DNA from: Falsiruegeria litorea R37
Lineage (GTDB): Bacteria > Pseudomonadota > Alphaproteobacteria > Rhodobacterales > Rhodobacteraceae
Assembly: GCF_900172225.1 (NCBI RefSeq)
Contig: NZ_FWFO01000008.1
Coordinates: forward strand, 1 to 64,000
Direction: 5' to 3'
DNA: 64,000 nt
Positions within the stretch are counted from its first letter, which is position 1. Every line of letters begins with the position of its first letter. The position numbers were made by a program, and so were the translations under genes. A model generated the notes under the pieces. It made no database searches. It was not told the DNA's origin and worked only from the letters and a program-made list of their open reading frames with translations. Shown piece by piece: positions 60,620 to 64,000 of the stretch.

Positions 60620-61902
60620 CAGAGCTCTCGCGCCAGGCGAAGCATACCGTCGCAGATCGCCGACAGCTCGTCGTCCGAGGTGATGAAGGGTGGCATGCAA
60701 TAGATGTTGTGTCCAAACGGTCTCAGGAACACGCCCATGTCATGCGCCAGCGCATGAGCCTGATCGGCACTGACGCGGTGGTCCATCTCGATTACCCCGA
60801 TGGCACCCAGCACGCGCACGTCTGCAACATTCGGCAGATCGCGCGCGGCGGCGAGTTGCTCGTTCAAGGCGGTTTCAATCCGTGTGACGTTGGCCTGCCA
60901 ATCGGTCTGGTCCAATAGGTCAAGGCTCGCCTTGGCGGCAACACAGGCCAGCGGGTTGGCCATGAAGGTTGGTCCATGCATGAACACGCCCGGTTCGCCA
61001 TTGCCGATCCCTTGGGCCACGCGGTCGTTGGTCATGGTGGTGGCAAAGCTGATGTGACCGCCAGTCAGCGCCTTGCCCATGCACAGGATGTCGGGCTCGA
61101 TATCTGTGTGATCGGTGGCAAACAGACGGCCGGTGCGGCCAAAGCCGGTGGCGATCTCGTCGAATATCAGAAGCACGCCGAACTCGTCACACAAGGCACG
61201 TGCCTGGTTCAGGTATTCGGGGTGGTAGAAGTACATGCCCCCAGTGCCCTGCACGACCGGCTCCAGGATGAAGGCCGCGATCTGCTTGTGATACTCTTCC
61301 AGGACAGCCCGCAACTCGGCAATGCCGTTCAATGCAGGGTCTTCCGGCCATTCCTGATCAATCGCGATCGGGGGCTGGGGGACAAAATGCTGGATGCTCA
61401 GCGCGCCCTGAAACAGGTGGTGCATGCCGGTGACGGGGTCGCAGACGCTCATCGCCTTCCACGTGTCGCCGTGATAGCCAGAGCGGGTGGTGACGAACTG
61501 GCTGCGACCCGGATGGCCGACGGCGTGCTGGTACTGCACCGCCATTTTCATCGCCACCTCGACCGAGACCGAGCCGCTGTCGCAGTAGAAAATCCGTTGC
61601 AACGAAGGCGGTGTGATTTCGAGCAGTTTTTGCCCCAGCTCAATGGCCGGATCATGAGCCATGCCGCCAAACATCACATGTGGCAGGCGGTCAAGCTGGT
61701 CGTGGATCGCTTGCGTGATCGTGGGGTTGCGGTGGCCATGCAGCATGCACCACCACGACGACATGGCGTCGATCAAACGGGTGCCATCGTCGAGCGTGAT
61801 CCAGACACCTTCGGCCTCTTTCGCAATAAAGGTCGGCCCAGGTTTTTCGACGTTGGTGTAAGGGTGCCAAAGGTGTTTCTGGTCGAATTCAAGCGGTGTC
61901 AT
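60619..61902 (-). CDS. bioA: Adenosylmethionine-8-amino-7-oxononanoate aminotransferase
   Basis: A 427-aa class III PLP aminotransferase converting KAPA to DAPA with SAM as amino donor. Visible: HLWHPYT near the N-terminus, SSWWCMLHGHRNP, YCDSGSVSVEVAMKMA, LIFDEIATGFGRTG and the PLP Lys in LCMGKALTGGHI. The ATG at 61902 overlaps bioD by 4 nt; the frame continues to 62010 inside bioD. Confidence 0.94.
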   Translation of the reverse strand: MTPLEFDQKHLWHPYTNVEKPGPTFIAKEAEGVWITLDDGTRLIDAMSSWWCMLHGHRNPTITQAIHDQLDRLPHVMFGGMAHDPAIELGQKLLEITPPSLQRIFYCDSGSVSVEVAMKMAVQYQHAVGHPGRSQFVTTRSGYHGDTWKAMSVCDPVTGMHHLFQGALSIQHFVPQPPIAIDQEWPEDPALNGIAELRAVLEEYHKQIAAFILEPVVQGTGGMYFYHPEYLNQARALCDEFGVLLIFDEIATGFGRTGRLFATDHTDIEPDILCMGKALTGGHISFATTMTNDRVAQGIGNGEPGVFMHGPTFMANPLACVAAKASLDLLDQTDWQANVTRIETALNEQLAAARDLPNVADVRVLGAIGVIEMDHRVSADQAHALAHDMGVFLRPFGHNIYCMPPFITSDDELSAICDGMLRLAREL

Positions 61903-62528
61903 AGGTTCATGCCCCGGCGGATGGTGTCCATGTCGATATTGGTGAACGCCTGATCCAAGGCGTCTGGCGTGACACTGTCCATCACGGGAAAGCGGCCCAG
62001 AGGGGCGCATTTTCCAAAGTCGATGATCGTCTGTTCGACCAGTGGTTCGGCGTCACCGATGAAGGCCACGCCCAGAATCGTGCAATTGCGTTCGCGCAAG
62101 GCGGCGAGAGACAAGAGAGTATGGTTGATGGTGCCCAGCTTCGTCCTTGCACACAAGATCACCGGGGCCCCCCAATCCGCGATCAGATCAGCATAGAGCA
62201 CTTGCCGGTTCAGCGGCACCAGCAGCCCACCGGCGCCTTCGACCACCAGAGGACCATCGACTGTGGGCAAGGGCAGGACGTTTGGGTCAATCTCAACCCC
62301 TTCGGCCTCGGCCGACAAATGCGGCGAAGCAGGCAGTTGCAACAGATACCCCTCGGGCAGAGTGGTCTGGCTGGACAGGCGGGCAACGATCTGGCTGTCG
62401 GTCTCGGCCTCGATGCCCGATTGCACGGGTTTCCAATAGGTCGCCTTCAAAGCGCGGGTCAGACCTGCGGAAAACACGGTTTTGCCGATCTCGGTGTCGG
62501 TTCCGGTGACGATGACAGGGTTGGTCAA
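61899..62528 (-). CDS. bioD: Dethiobiotin synthetase
   Basis: A 209-aa ATP-dependent carboxylase closing the ureido ring of dethiobiotin from DAPA and CO2. The P-loop GTDTEIGKTVFSAGL is at about residues 9-23, with the KPVQSG motif (about 33) and VEGAGGLLVPL (about 105). It is coupled by 4-nt overlaps to bioF and bioA. Confidence 0.93.
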   Translation of the reverse strand: MTNPVIVTGTDTEIGKTVFSAGLTRALKATYWKPVQSGIEAETDSQIVARLSSQTTLPEGYLLQLPASPHLSAEAEGVEIDPNVLPLPTVDGPLVVEGAGGLLVPLNRQVLYADLIADWGAPVILCARTKLGTINHTLLSLAALRERNCTILGVAFIGDAEPLVEQTIIDFGKCAPLGRFPVMDSVTPDALDQAFTNIDMDTIRRGMNL

Positions 62529-63664
62529 TGGGGCAGAGCCTTCTTCGCTTGGGAAAGATCGCGGAACATGTCCGAGATCACCGGGGCAGGGGTGTTGAGC
62601 GTGATGGAGATTCGCAGCCGCGAGGTGCCTCGTGGAACAGTGGGTGGACGGATGCCGCGGATGTCATAGCCCATGTCCTGCATGGAGCACGCAAGCGCCA
62701 TTGTGGGTTTGTCCGCGCCGATGATGATGGGCATGATCTGACTTCGAAAGCCGCTTAGGCCAAGATGATCCTGCGCCTCTTTGTGAGCGTGGTTCATCAG
62801 GACCTGCGCTGCCGCTCGTCGGGCGGGGTTGTCGCGTAGCTCGTTCAGCGCAGCCCGCACGAGGGCAGCATTTAGCGGGGAGGGCGCAGTGGCAAAGATG
62901 AATCCGCGGGCCTTGTTGATCAACGTATCGATCAGCACTTGCGCTCCACAAATCAACGCGCCCGAGACGCCCAATCCCTTGCCGCAGGTGTGCAAGGTCA
63001 ACAGATTATCGCGCGCGGCATAGGCGTGGCTCAGCCCGCGTCCCTGGTCGCCAAAGACGCCGGTGGCGTGGGCTTCATCCACGACCAAAACCGCTTCATG
63101 GGCATCGGCCAGCGCCATCAGTTCAGCCACGGGGGCCAGATCTCCGTCCATGGAATAAAGGCTTTCGACCGCGATCCAGATCTGGCCGATATTACCTGCC
63201 GCGCGCCAAGTGCCGATTGCGTCCTCGGCGGCAGAGACATCGTTATGGGCAAAGGCTTGTGTCTTGGCACGACCAAGGCGCATCCCGTCATGCGTGCTGG
63301 CGTGGATCAGGGCGTCATAAAGCACTAGGTCTTCATGCCCCGGCAGGGTCGAAAAGATCGCCGTGTTGGCCTGAAACCCGCCGCCCATGAACAGGGCGGC
63401 TTGGGCGCCAAAGAACGCAGCCGCCTCTTGCTCCAGCAACACATGCTCATCCGCATTGCCCCGCAACAGACGCGAACCGCCCGCGCCAACCGGAACGCCG
63501 CGATCCAGAGCCTCGCGGGCCGCAGCCTGCAACACCTCGGACCCGACGAGCCCGAGATAGTCATTTGACGCAAAGTCATGCCCGGCCCGCGCGATCAACG
63601 CGCGGTAACGGCCCCTTGTCTGCAACGCAGTCAGGGCGCGGTCATGCCGGGCAAACAGCGTCAT
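62525..63664 (-). CDS. bioF: 8-amino-7-oxononanoate synthase
   Basis: A 379-aa alpha-oxoamine synthase joining pimeloyl-ACP/CoA and L-alanine. Seen are [40 protein letters not shown] and the PLP Lys in [15 protein letters not shown]. Start overlaps the bioB stop by 4 nt. Confidence 0.94.
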   Translation of the reverse strand: MTLFARHDRALTALQTRGRYRALIARAGHDFASNDYLGLVGSEVLQAAAREALDRGVPVGAGGSRLLRGNADEHVLLEQEAAAFFGAQAALFMGGGFQANTAIFSTLPGHEDLVLYDALIHASTHDGMRLGRAKTQAFAHNDVSAAEDAIGTWRAAGNIGQIWIAVESLYSMDGDLAPVAELMALADAHEAVLVVDEAHATGVFGDQGRGLSHAYAARDNLLTLHTCGKGLGVSGALICGAQVLIDTLINKARGFIFATAPSPLNAALVRAALNELRDNPARRAAAQVLMNHAHKEAQDHLGLSGFRSQIMPIIIGADKPTMALACSMQDMGYDIRGIRPPTVPRGTSRLRISITLNTPAPVISDMFRDLSQAKKALPH

Positions 63665-64000
63665 TTCGAGGCGTCACACCCCACGGCCATGGCCTGGATG
63701 CCAAGCTTGGCGAACAGTTGGCCGTCTTTGTCCTCTTCGGGGTTGTCAGCGGTCAGCAGGGTGTCGCCCACAAAGATCGAATTGGCGCCGACAAAGAAGC
63801 ACATCGCCTGCATTTCTTCGGTCATGTCAGTGCGGCCGGCGGACAGGCGTACGTGCGACTTCGGCATCAGGATGCGGGCCAAGGCGCAGGTCCGGACAAA
63901 CTCGATCGGATCCAGCTTTTCGACATCCGCCAGCGGTGTGTCGGCAATCGGGATCAGCATGTTGACCGGTACGGAATCCGGGTGCTCGTCCAGCGTGGCG
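63661..64000 (-). CDS. bioB: Biotin synthase, C-terminal part (partial)
   Basis: The frame runs off the right edge. The 112 visible residues include [26 protein letters not shown] (an Arg that helps bind the auxiliary cluster in BioB) and [17 protein letters not shown], typical of the C-terminal barrel of this radical-SAM enzyme. It is the upstream gene of the bioBFDAGC operon; the radical CxxxCxxC motif and promoter lie outside. Confidence 0.93.
   Translation of the reverse strand, partial: ATLDEHPDSVPVNMLIPIADTPLADVEKLDPIEFVRTCALARILMPKSHVRLSAGRTDMTEEMQAMCFFVGANSIFVGDTLLTADNPEEDKDGQLFAKLGIQAMAVGCDASK

Overview
The window looks like chromosomal DNA of a marine alphaproteobacterium of the Roseobacter group (Rhodobacteraceae). 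It is GC-rich, its operons are packed with 4-nt ATGA overlaps, and it is dense in TRAP and ABC uptake systems for small organic solutes. It also carries a bioBFDAGC operon next to a BioR-like GntR gene, and RTX proteins with type I secretion systems. The organism assignment is inferred from gene content; no rRNA or tRNA gene was seen.

Layout. 1-8.5 kb: tail of a DUF1028-like gene, then an aldehyde dehydrogenase, a LysR regulator, an M20 deacetylase and a small membrane protein (+ strand). Facing them are a cupin and a polyamine ABC importer, potABCD (- strand). 8.7-16.2 kb: a TRAP transporter (dctPQM) in one operon with an amidohydrolase and a COG0523/CobW GTPase, divergent from a TetR regulator and a second aldehyde dehydrogenase. 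16.3-17.2 kb: a Xre/RES toxin-antitoxin pair. 17.2-29.6 kb: a divergent catabolic island built like an ectoine (ehu/eut/doe) locus but with atypical members. It holds an EhuABCD-like importer, EutA-like racemase family protein, M24 hydrolase, ornithine-cyclodeaminase-like protein, class I/II aminotransferase, DoeB-like deacylase and GMC oxidoreductase, with FadR-type and GlxA-type regulators.

29.6-45.8 kb is the most unusual part: a hemolysin-type export system. A giant RTX protein of about 3000 residues is followed by a HlyC-family lysine acyltransferase with both catalytic residues conserved. Next come a roughly 1-kb AT-rich gap, a small unknown protein, an HlyB-type ABC transporter with a degenerate C39 domain, an HlyD adaptor and a TolC-family lipoprotein. 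46.8-54.7 kb: a LysR gene convergent with a second type I system (PrtE-like adaptor, PrtD-like ABC protein) and its likely substrate, a 1235-residue protein with about four 180-residue tandem repeats, a CHRD domain and a C-terminal RTX module. Perfect 10- to 12-bp intercistronic hairpins follow both substrate genes and the small-protein gene.

55.5-64 kb returns to housekeeping: ilvD with a terminator, a DUF1612-like HTH protein, a BioR-like GntR regulator, and the convergent biotin operon bioB(partial)-F-D-A-G-C with translationally coupled genes. All calls rest on reading the translated sequence; no database search was possible.
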